Positions 18,695 through 28,304 are shown, numbered from the stretch's first letter. The stretch: DNA of 64,000 bases from Listeria farberi (GCF_014229245.1 NZ_JAARZJ010000001.1:62001-126000); one strand, 5' to 3'. The notes: generated from the letters alone by a model not told the origin. Translations and numbers: made by a program.

Positions 18695-20935
18695 TTAGAG
18701 ATATTTCGCAGTCAATGATTGTTTGTTTTCAAGTAAATCAAGTGGGGCACCTTCAAAAATAATTTGTCCACCTGAACTTCCACCTTCTGGACCAAGGTCA
18801 ATAATCCAGTCAGCATTTCGAATAATATCGACATTATGTTCTATCACAATAACCGTATTTCCTTTGTTTACAAGTGAGTGAATAATCGTCAAAATATGTT
18901 CAATGTCTGACATGTGTAAACCAGTTGTAGGTTCATCCATAATATAAATCGACCCTTTTTTATGAAGCTCATTGGCGAGTTTTAAACGTTGACATTCCCC
19001 GCCTGATAAGGTGCTAAGTGCTTGGCCAAGCGTGACATAACCAATTCCAACCTCTTCCATTGCTTCAATTTTTTTCAAGATTTTTTTATCCGTAAAGAAA
19101 TCAAGCGCTTCTGAGACAGTTAGTTCTAAGACGTCACTAATCGATTTACCATTCAGCTTATATTGTAAAACAGAATCCTGGAATCGCTTGCCGTGACATA
19201 CTTCGCAAGGTGTGCGAATCGAATCCATAAAAGCCAAATCCATTGTCGTGAAACCAAGTCCTTTACAGTTTTCGCAGGCGCCTTTGGAATTGTAACTAAA
19301 GAGTGATGGACTGACATCATTTTCTTTTCCAAATGCTTTTCGAATCGGGTCCATTATGCCAGTATAGGTGGCGGGATTGGAGCGGATATTGGCATGTGCG
19401 GCTGATTGGTCTATCACAATTGCATCTGGATATTCTTTTAGGAAGACAGAATGAATCAAAGTACTTTTACCCGATCCAGCCACACCAGTTACTACGGTAA
19501 GGACTTCTTTTGGAATGTTGGCCTGAATATCCTTTAGGTTAAAGCGACTACTTTTTTCTGTTGTTAAAAAGCCTTTTGATTGTCGCGGTTTGCTATTAAT
19601 TGGTAAATGGCGATTGAGGAACTGACCAGTCAATGTGTCCGACTTCAACAAATCTGTATAACTTCCGACGAACTGAATCTCACCCCCATGTTTCCCAGCA
19701 TGTGGGCCTACATCAACAATATGGTCAGCAATTTTGATGACATCTGGATCGTGCTCTACAACGAGAATAGTATTCCCTTTATCGCGTAATTTCACAAGTA
19801 ATTCATTCAGGCGATGAACATCCCGTGGATGAAGGCCAATACTAGGTTCATCGAAAATATAAAGTAAATCCGTCAAACTACTATTCAAATGACGAATCAT
19901 CTTGACGCGTTGTGATTCCCCGCCAGAAAGAGAAGCAGTTTGACGATCTAATGTCATATAACCAAGGCCAATATCAATCAAATGTTGCACTCGTTCAGTG
20001 ATGCTTTTGACCATTGGAGCAGCGATGGGATTATCAATACTCGCAATCCTTTCTTTTAGTTCGTCTAATTGCATTGCTGTGAAGTCGGCGATATTTGCGC
20101 CATTTATTGTACAAGATAATGCTTGCGCGGAGAGTCTCGTGCCTTCGCAAGTCGTACAAGGCGCAATATGGGTGAATTTATCGACACGTTTTTTTGTAGA
20201 AGCGGACATTTCACCTTCTTTTTGAATGTACAAACGATTGAATTTTGGAATTAATCCTTCATAGGTTGCGTTCATACTACCCATGGGAGTCTCTAGAAAG
20301 ACTTTAATATCCTTTCCATTTAAAAGCATATCGTATTCTTCGTCAGTGTAATCTTTAATTTTTTTATTCACATCAAAAAAGCCGGAATAAGCATAGGAAT
20401 TCCAGTACCATGAATCTACCGAAAACGTCGGAAATAAAATGGCGCCTTCTTTAAGTGATTTATTTGGATCAAGTAATTTTACTAAATCGACCGAAACTTT
20501 TTGACCAACACCGTGGCAATCAGGACACATACCAGCAGGATCATTAAAAGAAAACAAATTTGCGGTGCCGATACTAGGTTTACCGACACGTGAGAAAAGC
20601 AATCGCAAAATCGAATTAATATCCGTGATGGTACCAAGGGTGGAGCGGGAATTACCGCCAAGTCGTTTTTGATCAATAATAACAGAGGTGGAGAGGTTTT
20701 CAATTGAATCTGCATCCGGTTGCGTATACTTCGGAAGGAAATTACGAAGATAGGCGCTGTATGTTTCGTTTAACTGTCTTTGCGATTCCGTGGCAATAGT
20801 TTCAAATACAATAGAAGATTTTCCAGAACCAGATACACCAGTAAAAATAGTGATTTTTCGTTTTGGTATATCCAGGGAAATATTTTGGAGATTGTTTTCA
20901 CGAGCTCCTCTTAATCGAATATATTCTTGTACCAT
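18695..20935 (-). CDS. short UvrA-like ABC ATPase (excinuclease A paralogue)
   Basis: This 746-residue protein has UvrA architecture: Walker A GVSGSGKSS near residue 35, signature LSGGESQR, Walker B IFDEPSIGLHP, then a second half with GVAGSGKST, LSGGECQR and YIMDEPTTGLH. Zinc modules CPDCHG, CTTCEG and CENCKG...CEVCHG are kept. Canonical UvrA is about 940-950 residues; the roughly 200 missing residues lie between Walker A and signature of the first half, where the UvrB-binding and insertion domains sit. So it probably does not act in standard UvrABC repair; drug tolerance or DNA-structure roles are suggested for relatives. The start at 20935 has AGGAGG seven bases upstream. Confidence 0.88.
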   Translation of the reverse strand: MVQEYIRLRGARENNLQNISLDIPKRKITIFTGVSGSGKSSIVFETIATESQRQLNETYSAYLRNFLPKYTQPDADSIENLSTSVIIDQKRLGGNSRSTLGTITDINSILRLLFSRVGKPSIGTANLFSFNDPAGMCPDCHGVGQKVSVDLVKLLDPNKSLKEGAILFPTFSVDSWYWNSYAYSGFFDVNKKIKDYTDEEYDMLLNGKDIKVFLETPMGSMNATYEGLIPKFNRLYIQKEGEMSASTKKRVDKFTHIAPCTTCEGTRLSAQALSCTINGANIADFTAMQLDELKERIASIDNPIAAPMVKSITERVQHLIDIGLGYMTLDRQTASLSGGESQRVKMIRHLNSSLTDLLYIFDEPSIGLHPRDVHRLNELLVKLRDKGNTILVVEHDPDVIKIADHIVDVGPHAGKHGGEIQFVGSYTDLLKSDTLTGQFLNRHLPINSKPRQSKGFLTTEKSSRFNLKDIQANIPKEVLTVVTGVAGSGKSTLIHSVFLKEYPDAIVIDQSAAHANIRSNPATYTGIMDPIRKAFGKENDVSPSLFSYNSKGACENCKGLGFTTMDLAFMDSIRTPCEVCHGKRFQDSVLQYKLNGKSISDVLELTVSEALDFFTDKKILKKIEAMEEVGIGYVTLGQALSTLSGGECQRLKLANELHKKGSIYIMDEPTTGLHMSDIEHILTIIHSLVNKGNTVIVIEHNVDIIRNADWIIDLGPEGGSSGGQIIFEGAPLDLLENKQSLTAKYL

Positions 20936-21018
20936 ACACATACCTCCTGTTTTTTTGAGTCGGACAAATATCTTAGCAAAATAGAACTATGAAAGTCAAC
21001 CAAAAACCTTGTAAATGT

Positions 21019-22194
21019 TTACAAGGTTAGAATAGGTGGAGTATGAAAGTCGCCCGCTTGATAATTTTCTAATCCATTTATTAGTGTATAAATGTCTGTT
21101 GCTCGTAGATCTTCTTTTAAAAGACTTGGATCTGCTTTAGAAACAGTCGTAACAATTGGAAGCGAAATATTTTTCTTATGAAGTGATAAGTATTTTTGAC
21201 CAGCTTTACTCATTCCAAGCACTCGGATATAGGGCTCTGCAGGAGGCGTATTTTGGGCATTTAATAAAATTTGTAAAGCGGTTCGTTGTAAGCGCGCGTT
21301 GCTGTATCGTTTTGTTTTCATTATTTCAATAAAATCTGAAAAACTGTGCGCTTTTTTTGCCGCAAGTTGCATTCGATTTTGAATTCCTTCACTAACACCG
21401 CGAACCCCATCAAGCTCATCCGAACTAGCTTGGATTAAACGAAACTTTAGAAGCGGCCAATAATCTTCAAACGATAAAAATGGTCCGCTATAATTATTTA
21501 AAACTTCTATAGAGTAATCGGGAAGGTAGCGACTAGCTTCTTCTAAATTCCCAGTAAGGAGTAACTTTCTAATCGCAGTTGCACTAGCAATATAATCGTG
21601 GCTTGCTTCCGCATCGTGATAACCCGAATGTTCACGCGACATCGTTTGAAGTGCAATCGAAGGATTTTGTTTTTGAATAGCGAGTGCGTAGTGGAAACCG
21701 AGAATGTTATTAGGCTTAGTAACATCCAGTAATTCTTTTCCAAATAAGTGTGTAAAAGCTTTTGTATAAGCTCTCGCATACGATGTTTTCTTATCACCTA
21801 AAGCAAGCTGAATGGCTTCATTAAAAGCAGCTTCGTTCTCAACAACTGTTTTAGCAGCGGCAGAAAAATCTTCACTAACCCCGTGCTCACTTCCGAAAAA
21901 AAGTGTATCTATATGAAGTGCATCTAATAGTCGAATAGACTCGTCTGCAAAAATTGTCGCATGTTGTGTCGCAAACGAAACAGGGAGCTCAATAACCATA
22001 TCGACGCCAGCTGCAAGGGCCATTTTTGTTCGTTCCCATTTAGGTATAATTGCTGGCTCGCCGCGCTGTACAAAAGAACCACTCATTACCGCAATTACCA
22101 CATCGCTTTTTGTAAGTTCGCGTGCCTTATTTAAATGTAACTGGTGACCATTATGAAAAGGGTTATATTCGACCACAATTCCAGTTGCTTTCAT
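21019..22194 (-). CDS. tmcAL: tRNA(Met) cytidine acetate ligase TmcAL (YlbM)
   Basis: This 391-residue protein begins [21 protein letters not shown], with the HNGH (HxGH) nucleotidyltransferase motif at its N-terminus, followed by [13 protein letters not shown] and the second half with CCA-like helical region. TmcAL uses ATP and acetate to make N4-acetylcytidine at the elongator tRNA(Met) anticodon wobble position. The frame runs 26 codons upstream, but the ATG at 22194 has AAAGGAGGG and gives the canonical N-terminus. It sits between ylbL and ylbN as in B. subtilis. Confidence 0.93.
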   Translation of the reverse strand: MKATGIVVEYNPFHNGHQLHLNKARELTKSDVVIAVMSGSFVQRGEPAIIPKWERTKMALAAGVDMVIELPVSFATQHATIFADESIRLLDALHIDTLFFGSEHGVSEDFSAAAKTVVENEAAFNEAIQLALGDKKTSYARAYTKAFTHLFGKELLDVTKPNNILGFHYALAIQKQNPSIALQTMSREHSGYHDAEASHDYIASATAIRKLLLTGNLEEASRYLPDYSIEVLNNYSGPFLSFEDYWPLLKFRLIQASSDELDGVRGVSEGIQNRMQLAAKKAHSFSDFIEIMKTKRYSNARLQRTALQILLNAQNTPPAEPYIRVLGMSKAGQKYLSLHKKNISLPIVTTVSKADPSLLKEDLRATDIYTLINGLENYQAGDFHTPPILTL

Positions 22195-22265
22195 TTCGAT
22201 TCCCTCCTTTAGATAATCTATTTTAGCATAAAAATCAGCCGGCAGTTTCGGTCCCTGAAAAACCA

Positions 22266-22294
22266 TTGACAAAAGCCTTGAAAAAAGCTATAAT
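22266..22294 (+). promoter_or_regulatory. sigma-A promoter of ylbN-rpmF
   Basis: TTGACA (22266-22271), 17 bases, TATAAT (22289-22294): both hexamers are perfect. It lies 29 bases upstream of the ylbN start. Confidence 0.88.
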
Positions 22295-22323
22295 ATTTTG
22301 TGTTGCGCTTGGAGTGATGTAGG

Positions 22324-22860
22324 ATGAAATGGTCTATCAGTCAATTGAAAAAATATCGTGACAGCAACTTCACGATTAATGAAAAAGCTGACCTAAAAAA
22401 GTTCTTTCAAGAGAACAATATAGACGTTCGTGATGCAAGCCCCGTACAAGTAACTGGGGAACTTATTGTACACCCAGAAGAAGTTACCGCTAACCTAACT
22501 ATGAAAGGCGAGTGGACACTTCCATGTGCTCGTACACTTGAGGATGTTATTTATCCTTATGAAGTGCATGCGACGGAAACCTTTGTGAAATCCAAAGAAC
22601 AAGTTCTAGATGAATCTTGGCATGTGATGGAGCAAGATATGGTGGACTTAACCCCTGTAGTAGAAGAACTTTTACTTGTTGAAATTCCGATGCAAGTTTT
22701 CAGTGAAGACGCACTCGAAATGAGTAACCTTCCACGAGGCAAAGAATGGGAAATGAAAACAGAAGAAAGTAATCTACTAGAACAAATAGCAAAAGAACCA
22801 AAAGTGGATCCTCGTCTTGCGGGATTAGCCAATTTTTTCGATGAGAAAAAAGAAGACTAA
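22324..22860 (+). CDS. ylbN: YlbN/YceD family protein (DUF177)
   Basis: This 178-residue protein matches DUF177, with the conserved G-x-W-x-x-P-CARTLEDV (GEWTLPCARTLE, about 62-73) and an acidic second half ending in DPRLAGLANFF. The family is coupled to rpmF in most bacteria and has been linked to 23S rRNA or ribosome metabolism. Here it is 82 bases upstream of rpmF behind a perfect promoter. The start ATG at 22324 has GGAGTGATGTAGG just before it. Confidence 0.93.
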   Translation: MKWSISQLKKYRDSNFTINEKADLKKFFQENNIDVRDASPVQVTGELIVHPEEVTANLTMKGEWTLPCARTLEDVIYPYEVHATETFVKSKEQVLDESWHVMEQDMVDLTPVVEELLLVEIPMQVFSEDALEMSNLPRGKEWEMKTEESNLLEQIAKEPKVDPRLAGLANFFDEKKED

Positions 22861-22942
22861 ACTTCCCCGTGAAGCTGGAATATATTAAGGAATTTATTTT
22901 TCTTAGATTAACGATTAGTTATCGTCAAGGAGGTGTAAGGAA

Positions 22943-23116
22943 ATGGCAGTACCTTTTAGAAGAACTTCAAAAGCCAAAAAGCGTAAGCGTCGTACACACG
23001 TTAAACTTCAACTTCCGGGCATGAACGAATGCTCGAATTGCGGCGAATATAGACTTTCCCATCACGTATGCCCAGAGTGTGGACAATATGATGGCAAAGA
23101 TGTAGCAAACAGCTAA
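22943..23116 (+). CDS. rpmF: 50S ribosomal protein L32
   Basis: My translation gives 57 residues starting [17 protein letters not shown]. The basic N-terminus and the zinc ribbon with C30-x2-C33 and C43-x2-C46 identify the zinc-binding form of L32. AAGGAGGTG precedes the ATG. A downstream terminator closes the ylbN-rpmF operon. The gene is too short for common length cut-offs but is certain. Presence of all four cysteines means this is the zinc-dependent paralogue. Confidence 0.98.
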   Translation: MAVPFRRTSKAKKRKRRTHVKLQLPGMNECSNCGEYRLSHHVCPECGQYDGKDVANS

Positions 23117-23154
23117 TACAGTTAAAAACAGGTGACGTTTCACTTGTTGAAGAC

Positions 23155-23191
23155 GAACCTCGAAAGACGCCATGGGTCTTTCGAGGTTTTT
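23155..23191 (+). terminator. rho-independent terminator of rpmF
   Basis: AACCTCGAAAGAC pairs with GTCTTTCGAGGTT around a short loop, followed by a T-rich tail. Confidence 0.88.
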
Positions 23192-23265
23192 GTTTGCATA
23201 CAAAAGTGCAAAGACTCATCACTTCTGATAAAATAAAAGCATCAATCAATATGGAGCTGAAATCA

Positions 23266-24171
23266 ATGGAAAACCAAATAAACGTTGGAATCATTGGCGC
23301 CGGAGCAATGGGACTGTTATACGCGGCTAATTTTGCTGATAAATCTAAACTAACACTTTTTACACATCGTGAAGAACAAGCTACTTTATTAAATCAAAAA
23401 GGAATTTCATTAATAGATAATGTAACAACGAAAAATATACATATACATGCAGTATCTCTTGCTGAAGAAGAACAATTAACTAATCAGAAGTTATTAATTA
23501 TTGCCGTAAAGCAGTATTCTTTAAATGAAATACTACCAATTCTTCAAAAGTTACCGTCAAATATTCCAATTTTATTTATTCAAAATGGAGCTGGTCACTT
23601 AGGGTATTTAAGTCAGCTTGGACAAACCCGTACCATTTTATTAGGTGTTAGTGAGCACGGGGCAGGTCGTGAAGACGATACGACCGTTATTTGGCGTGGA
23701 CACGGCCGAACAAAATATAGCATTTACCAAGGAGAACTGAATGACGACCTAGAAGAATTACTAACGTCTAGACCAGTTTTTCCAATTGAAAAGCATGCAA
23801 ATTATCTAGAAATTATTCAAGAAAAATTATTTATTAATGCAGTTATTAATCCATTAACAGCAGTTCTTGGTGTTCAAAATGGGAAACTTTTAGAAAATCA
23901 AGAATGGCATAATTTGTTAATAAGAGTCGTAAAAGAAGTTGGAGCTGTTTTACCTATAGAAGATGCACAAAAGAAAGTCGAAACGATTTGCCGTACAACT
24001 GCACTTAATTTTTCCTCAATGGCGCTTGACTGCATGAATAGACGGATGACAGAAATTGATGGGATTGTGCTACCGATTTTAGAAAAAGGGAGTCAAAGAG
24101 AAATTTCCCTTCCTACACTTCAAACGCTTTACCAGATTATTAAAGGGATGGAAGGAGAACATCATGTTTGA
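23266..24171 (+). CDS. 2-dehydropantoate 2-reductase-like oxidoreductase (PanE/ApbA family)
   Basis: This 301-residue protein has an N-terminal Rossmann fold with GIIGAGAMGLLYA (about 9-21), binding NADP, and the ketopantoate reductase C-terminal helical domain (about 175-300), including KLFINAVINPLTAVL, where the Lys and Asn match the KxxxN catalytic pair. It probably makes pantoate for pantothenate and CoA, although close paralogues act on other 2-oxo acids. The ATG at 23266 follows GGAGCTG; the longer frame from 23194 overlaps the rpmF terminator region and is rejected. It overlaps the next gene by 8 bases. B. subtilis has panE (ylbQ) in the same place. Confidence 0.88.
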   Translation: MENQINVGIIGAGAMGLLYAANFADKSKLTLFTHREEQATLLNQKGISLIDNVTTKNIHIHAVSLAEEEQLTNQKLLIIAVKQYSLNEILPILQKLPSNIPILFIQNGAGHLGYLSQLGQTRTILLGVSEHGAGREDDTTVIWRGHGRTKYSIYQGELNDDLEELLTSRPVFPIEKHANYLEIIQEKLFINAVINPLTAVLGVQNGKLLENQEWHNLLIRVVKEVGAVLPIEDAQKKVETICRTTALNFSSMALDCMNRRMTEIDGIVLPILEKGSQREISLPTLQTLYQIIKGMEGEHHV

Positions 24172-24550
24172 TTGGTTAACTAATTCAACAGCTATTATTA
24201 TTATTTTACCTGTAGTGGTATTTGTTCTTACATTATTTCTAGCACGTTTTAAATTTCGGAAACCACAACGTAGAATTATGTTGGCAGCAGATTTATCAAC
24301 AATTTTCTTAATTATCGCTGTTCACTTTTTTATGATTGTCATCTTTAATCATTCGTTTTTATTGTATATATTGTTGTTTTTATTTGTCTTAGGAATCATT
24401 ATTGTTGTTTTAGCAGCCAAAAAAGAAGGCGAAATTAAGTTTCGCAAAATCTTTCGTGGTTACTGGAGACTTTGTTTCTTTATTTTCGCCCTACTATATG
24501 TTGTTCTTTATTTATACGGAATTATTTATAGCTTAATATTACTTTTTTAA
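24164..24550 (+). CDS. DUF3397 membrane protein, YllA-like
   Basis: This 128-residue protein has about four membrane helices (near 9-28, 43-62, 66-85 and 102-125) with basic loops (RFKFRKPQRR, KKEGEIKFRKIFRGYWR). Layout and place before the mraZ cluster match B. subtilis YllA (DUF3397), whose function is unknown. It overlaps the 3' end of the PanE-like gene, indicating cotranscription, and its last bases overlap the end of the convergent SgrR-like gene by four. Confidence 0.82.
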   Translation: MFDWLTNSTAIIIILPVVVFVLTLFLARFKFRKPQRRIMLAADLSTIFLIIAVHFFMIVIFNHSFLLYILLFLFVLGIIIVVLAAKKEGEIKFRKIFRGYWRLCFFIFALLYVVLYLYGIIYSLILLF

Positions 24551-26295
24551 GGAGTTTTTGTTTCAATCCATACTTTGCTTAAATCGAAGTAACCATATGG
24601 ATTTTCAGCAATGCCTTTTATCATGGAATGGAGCGATTGGCTTTTTTCTGGATGATGTAAATAAATTAAATAATTATTTTCGGTTAGATAACGATCAATG
24701 TTCGTTTGCAAAACGTCTCTTTTGGAGGCGTTTTTTTCCAATTTCATTTCATCTAATTTTTTTGAAAGTTCAAGAAGAATACTAGCATTAAATAGTTGTT
24801 GTGGTAAAAGATAAGGGTTATTTAAGAAATCCAAATAAGCCATTTCGTTATCAGAAGCTGGAATTTCTCCCATCATCATCAAATCTGTTTCCTCTTTTGG
24901 CACATTTGTATAAGAAGCTTCTTGATGAGAGATGATTTTTTGCTCAAGATTAATACCGAATTGAGCTGCCCGGTCGCGGATCCATTTTGCTTCTTTTAAA
25001 GCGGTAGGATGCTGAGTTGTCGCAAATATGACTTTTTCGCCTTGATAATTTGCTTCTTTTAATAAGCTAGCAATTTTTTCAGGATTTTTAATAGGCGTAA
25101 TCGATTTTTCTGGAAAGTAATTGGAAGCTATTGTGCCGTAATTTTCAAAATCTAGCTCACTCGCTATTTGGCAATCTATTAACTGATAAAGTGCTTCGCG
25201 AAATGCAGGATGTTGTGCTGAACCATGCCTATGGGTATTGAAACAAATAAAGTTAACACCAACACCTGGTTTACGGCGCTCGATATAAGCTTTATTTTCC
25301 TCGTAATCAACGGAAGTAAATTGCATAGGAATGTTTGTTAAAGCATCTCCTGTTTGAGCTGTCCAAAATTCTACCCGGTCAAGAAGTGGACGTTCTAAAA
25401 AGTAAGCGTCAAATGCTTCTAAAACAAGCCGTTCGTCATTTCGCTCTACTATGCGAAAGGGACCGGTTGAAATCCATTTATATTCATCAAAAATAACATC
25501 CCGAGGTAAAATAGCCATATTGGCTGTACATAAATAGCGAATAAAAAAAGGATCCGGTTTGTTTAAATAAATCGTAATCGTAAATTTATTTAAACATTGA
25601 ATTGATTTAATGGATTTTAATTGCCAGGAGCTGACAGAATTTTTTTCCATCGAACGGAGTAAGGTGTATTTGACGTCTTCGCTATCAAGCATGCGACCAT
25701 GATGAAATAAAACACTTTTTCGTAAATAAAAAGTCCATTCTGTATAATCATCGGATACTTTCCAATTATGCGCAATATGTGGAGTAATAGTCTTTTTTAT
25801 TTCATCATATTTTACGAGAGTATCACTGATTTGCGTAATCAAAAAAGCTTCCATAGATACAGAAGTTTGCAGGGGATCTAAGGTAGTGAGCTTACGTCGA
25901 ACAATAGAGCGGAGTATTTCTTGTTGATTTTCTGTTACTTGTAAACCAAACATATGCTGAATTTCAGTAGATATGTTAGAAAACCAACTTTTAGGAATAG
26001 GTAATTGTAGCAGAAATAATATATCACTAAATGCATCGTTTGCTAAACTTTGCTCCAAAACTTCAAGCACTTCTTCTTCTAATTGTTTAGGAAAAATAAG
26101 TCGTGAAATATTTCCTCGACCAAGTCCGGGCAAATAAGTGAGTATTTTCTTTGTTTGATATTGTTGTAATTTTCGCTTGGCATTTTTAGTAGTACAAAAC
26201 CAAATCTCTGCTAAATTACTTAGTTTAAAAGGCACATCTAAATCTGTTGTTTGCGTATATAAATACGCACGCATAGTGAAATAATCTTTGTCCAT
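24547..26295 (-). CDS. SgrR-type transcriptional regulator (HTH plus solute-binding domain)
   Basis: This 582-residue cytoplasmic protein has an N-terminal HTH_SgrR-like domain (about 1-115, with NLAEIWFCTTKNAKRKLQQYQ and GRGNISRLIF) and a C-terminal domain like oligopeptide-binding proteins (SBP_bac_5, about 150-560, with DEYKWISTGPFRIVERND and FREALYQLID). No signal peptide is present. E. coli SgrR senses sugar-phosphate stress and controls sgrS and the setA efflux gene. Here the divergent neighbour is an MFS transporter, which it likely controls. TTGGAGTTG lies before the ATG. The ligand is unknown. Confidence 0.88.
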   Translation of the reverse strand: MDKDYFTMRAYLYTQTTDLDVPFKLSNLAEIWFCTTKNAKRKLQQYQTKKILTYLPGLGRGNISRLIFPKQLEEEVLEVLEQSLANDAFSDILFLLQLPIPKSWFSNISTEIQHMFGLQVTENQQEILRSIVRRKLTTLDPLQTSVSMEAFLITQISDTLVKYDEIKKTITPHIAHNWKVSDDYTEWTFYLRKSVLFHHGRMLDSEDVKYTLLRSMEKNSVSSWQLKSIKSIQCLNKFTITIYLNKPDPFFIRYLCTANMAILPRDVIFDEYKWISTGPFRIVERNDERLVLEAFDAYFLERPLLDRVEFWTAQTGDALTNIPMQFTSVDYEENKAYIERRKPGVGVNFICFNTHRHGSAQHPAFREALYQLIDCQIASELDFENYGTIASNYFPEKSITPIKNPEKIASLLKEANYQGEKVIFATTQHPTALKEAKWIRDRAAQFGINLEQKIISHQEASYTNVPKEETDLMMMGEIPASDNEMAYLDFLNNPYLLPQQLFNASILLELSKKLDEMKLEKNASKRDVLQTNIDRYLTENNYLIYLHHPEKSQSLHSMIKGIAENPYGYFDLSKVWIETKTP

Positions 26296-26409
26296 AAGTC
26301 AACTCCAATCTAAAAGGGGACAATATATGTTTCTAAATACCCTTTTTATCTTTCTATTCCCCCTTTATACTAACAGAGAAGTTAAGAAATTTGCAATGGA
26401 GGGGATTTC

Positions 26410-27657
26410 ATGTTTAAAGAGTTACACCCAAATATTCGTGCACGGATTTTGATTCAATTTTTAAGTAAAGTAATCGGGTCAATGATTTTTCCTTTTATGG
26501 CAATTTATTTTTCAATGGAGATTAACAGCGGGGTTGCGGGAATTCTCTTGATGATTAATGTATTGGTACAGTTTCTTGCTGGAATGTACGGCGGACATTT
26601 GGCGGATATTATTGGTCGTAAAAAATTAATGGTATCTGGAGAAGTGCTAAAAGTGTTTGCATTTCTAGGAATGGTGCTTTGCAATTCGCCGATTTTTCAT
26701 TCACCATGGATAACTTTTGTGATGTTACTTCTTATTGGTGTGGCACAAGGACTCATAAATCCTGCGGGAGAAGCAATGCTGATTGATGTAAGTACGCCGG
26801 AAAATCGTTCCTTTATGTATTCAGTTAGTTACTGGGCAAATAATTTATCTATGATGATAGGGATTATTGTTGGTGGTTGGTTTTTCGTGGATTACTTATT
26901 TCCCTTGCTGATTGTGCTTTTTGTTATGTCATTCGTTACTGCATGGCTTACTATAAGCTTGATTTCAGAAACTTTAAAGCAAAAAGCAGTATTACAAAAA
27001 GGGACTTATGGTTTAGTAGGTATGTTTAAAAATTATGGGCAAGTGTTACATGATTATCGTTTTCTTCTATATACTATCGGTGGAATTGCAGTTATGTCGA
27101 TTGAATTTCAACGAACCAATTATATCTCCGTGCGTTTAGCAGAAGATTTTCAAGCGTTACTCGTTCATTTTGGCCCCCTTGGGAATATTACATTAAATGG
27201 TGTGCAAATAGTTAGTGTTTTAACAGCTGTGAATACACTGTTTATCGTTCTTTTTACAGTACCAGTTGCAAAGTTTGTCACAAAACGAGCCCAACAACCT
27301 ATTATGTACGTTGGTTTTACTTTATTTGCAATAGGTTTTGCTGTTTGTGCTTTTGCAAATAATCTTGCGGTGTTATTACTAGCGACTGCAGTTCTTTCTA
27401 TCGGGGAGTTGCTTTACGTACCAACGCGCCAAACAATTTTAGCAGCAATTGTTGATGATGACAGACGTGGAGCATACATGGCGTTTAACGGTATTATTTT
27501 CCAAATTGGTAAAATGATAGGTTCGGTGAGTCTTGTATTTGCACCTTTTATTGGTAAATATGGCATGGGGGCTTTTACGATTTTACTTGGGATTTTAAGT
27601 ATTGTATTTTCTGCTGCTGCATTAAAAGCTGGTTGGGAAAAAGTATTAGCGAAATAG
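26410..27657 (+). CDS. MFS efflux transporter
   Basis: This 415-residue protein has 12 predicted membrane helices and the MFS motif A-like GGHLADIIGRKKLM (about 60-73) between helices 2 and 3. A long cytoplasmic loop lies mid-protein (about 185-215). Overall it resembles YttB/MdtG-type drug or sugar exporters. AATGGAGGGG precedes the ATG. It diverges from the SgrR-like regulator over 114 bases, suggesting control by it. Substrate unknown; sugar or sugar-phosphate-related efflux is a guess by analogy to E. coli SgrR/SetA. Confidence 0.88.
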   Translation: MFKELHPNIRARILIQFLSKVIGSMIFPFMAIYFSMEINSGVAGILLMINVLVQFLAGMYGGHLADIIGRKKLMVSGEVLKVFAFLGMVLCNSPIFHSPWITFVMLLLIGVAQGLINPAGEAMLIDVSTPENRSFMYSVSYWANNLSMMIGIIVGGWFFVDYLFPLLIVLFVMSFVTAWLTISLISETLKQKAVLQKGTYGLVGMFKNYGQVLHDYRFLLYTIGGIAVMSIEFQRTNYISVRLAEDFQALLVHFGPLGNITLNGVQIVSVLTAVNTLFIVLFTVPVAKFVTKRAQQPIMYVGFTLFAIGFAVCAFANNLAVLLLATAVLSIGELLYVPTRQTILAAIVDDDRRGAYMAFNGIIFQIGKMIGSVSLVFAPFIGKYGMGAFTILLGILSIVFSAAALKAGWEKVLAK

Positions 27658-27747
27658 CTTTTTGGGTAAGAAGTGGGGAATCCCTCCACCTGGTCCCACA
27701 ATCATTTTAAAAAGAAATTTTAGTTAAAATGGCTTTAAATAAAGGTT

Positions 27748-27784
27748 TAATCATTCTACTTAAATAGTAGAATGATTTTTTTTT
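27748..27784 (+). terminator. rho-independent terminator after the MFS gene
   Basis: AATCATTCTAC pairs with GTAGAATGATT around a seven-base loop and is followed by nine T. It separates the MFS gene from the mraZ operon. Confidence 0.85.
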
Positions 27785-27803
27785 ACTCTTTTTTAAGTTT
27801 TTG

Positions 27804-27850
27804 GTGGTACGAAGTGGGGAGATGTGGTAAAGTGGTATGTAGGAAAGTGG
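27804..27850 (+). promoter_or_regulatory. candidate MraZ operator: phased GTGG repeats before mraZ
   Basis: GTGG occurs at 27804, 27814 and 27824, exactly 10 bases apart, and again at 27832 and 27847. MraZ in other bacteria binds short direct repeats (TGGG or AAAGTGG type) with about 10-bp spacing before its own gene. AAAGTGG also appears twice (27829 and 27844). A clean -35/-10 pair was not identified. Confidence 0.6.
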
Positions 27851-27860
27851 GTGAAGTCTA

Positions 27861-28292
27861 ATGTTCATGGGAGAATATCAACATAACATCGATATAAAGG
27901 GCAGATTAATTGTGCCAGCTAAATTCCGTGAGCTTTTGGGGGATAATTTTGTTATAACCCGAGGACTTGATAAGTGTCTATTTGCTTATCCACAAGAGGA
28001 ATGGAAAAAGCTTGAAGAAAAGCTCCAAACCTTACCACTTACTAAAAAAGATGCTCGTTCCTTTACACGTTTCTTCTTTTCCGGTGCGTCTGAATGTGAA
28101 CTAGACAAACAAGGACGGATAAACATTCCATCCAACTTGCTACAGTATGCGGATTTGGAAAAAGAAACAGTAATTATCGGGGTTTCAAGTCGTATTGAAA
28201 TTTGGAGTAAATCAGAGTGGGATAATGTCTTTAATGAGGCAGAAGAATCCTTTGCTGATTTAGCTGAAAATATGATTGGCTTTGATATTTAA
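27861..28292 (+). CDS. mraZ: transcriptional regulator MraZ
   Basis: This 143-residue protein has two SpoVT/AbrB-like halves, each with the DxxGR motif ([15 protein letters not shown] near 9-23 and [15 protein letters not shown] near 76-90). MraZ is a ring-forming DNA-binding repressor of the division and cell wall cluster. It is the first gene of that cluster, 12 bases before rsmH. The N-terminus [11 protein letters not shown] matches the B. subtilis protein, supporting the start. Candidate operator repeats lie directly upstream. Confidence 0.97.
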
Positions 28293-28304
28293 GGGGGAAT
28301 TTGC

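Noticed and set aside
27660-27715. Possible extra terminator or operator (GTGGGG ... CCCAC) after the MFS gene
   Set aside because: The stem is only five pairs with no T run; a proper terminator lies at 27748-27784.
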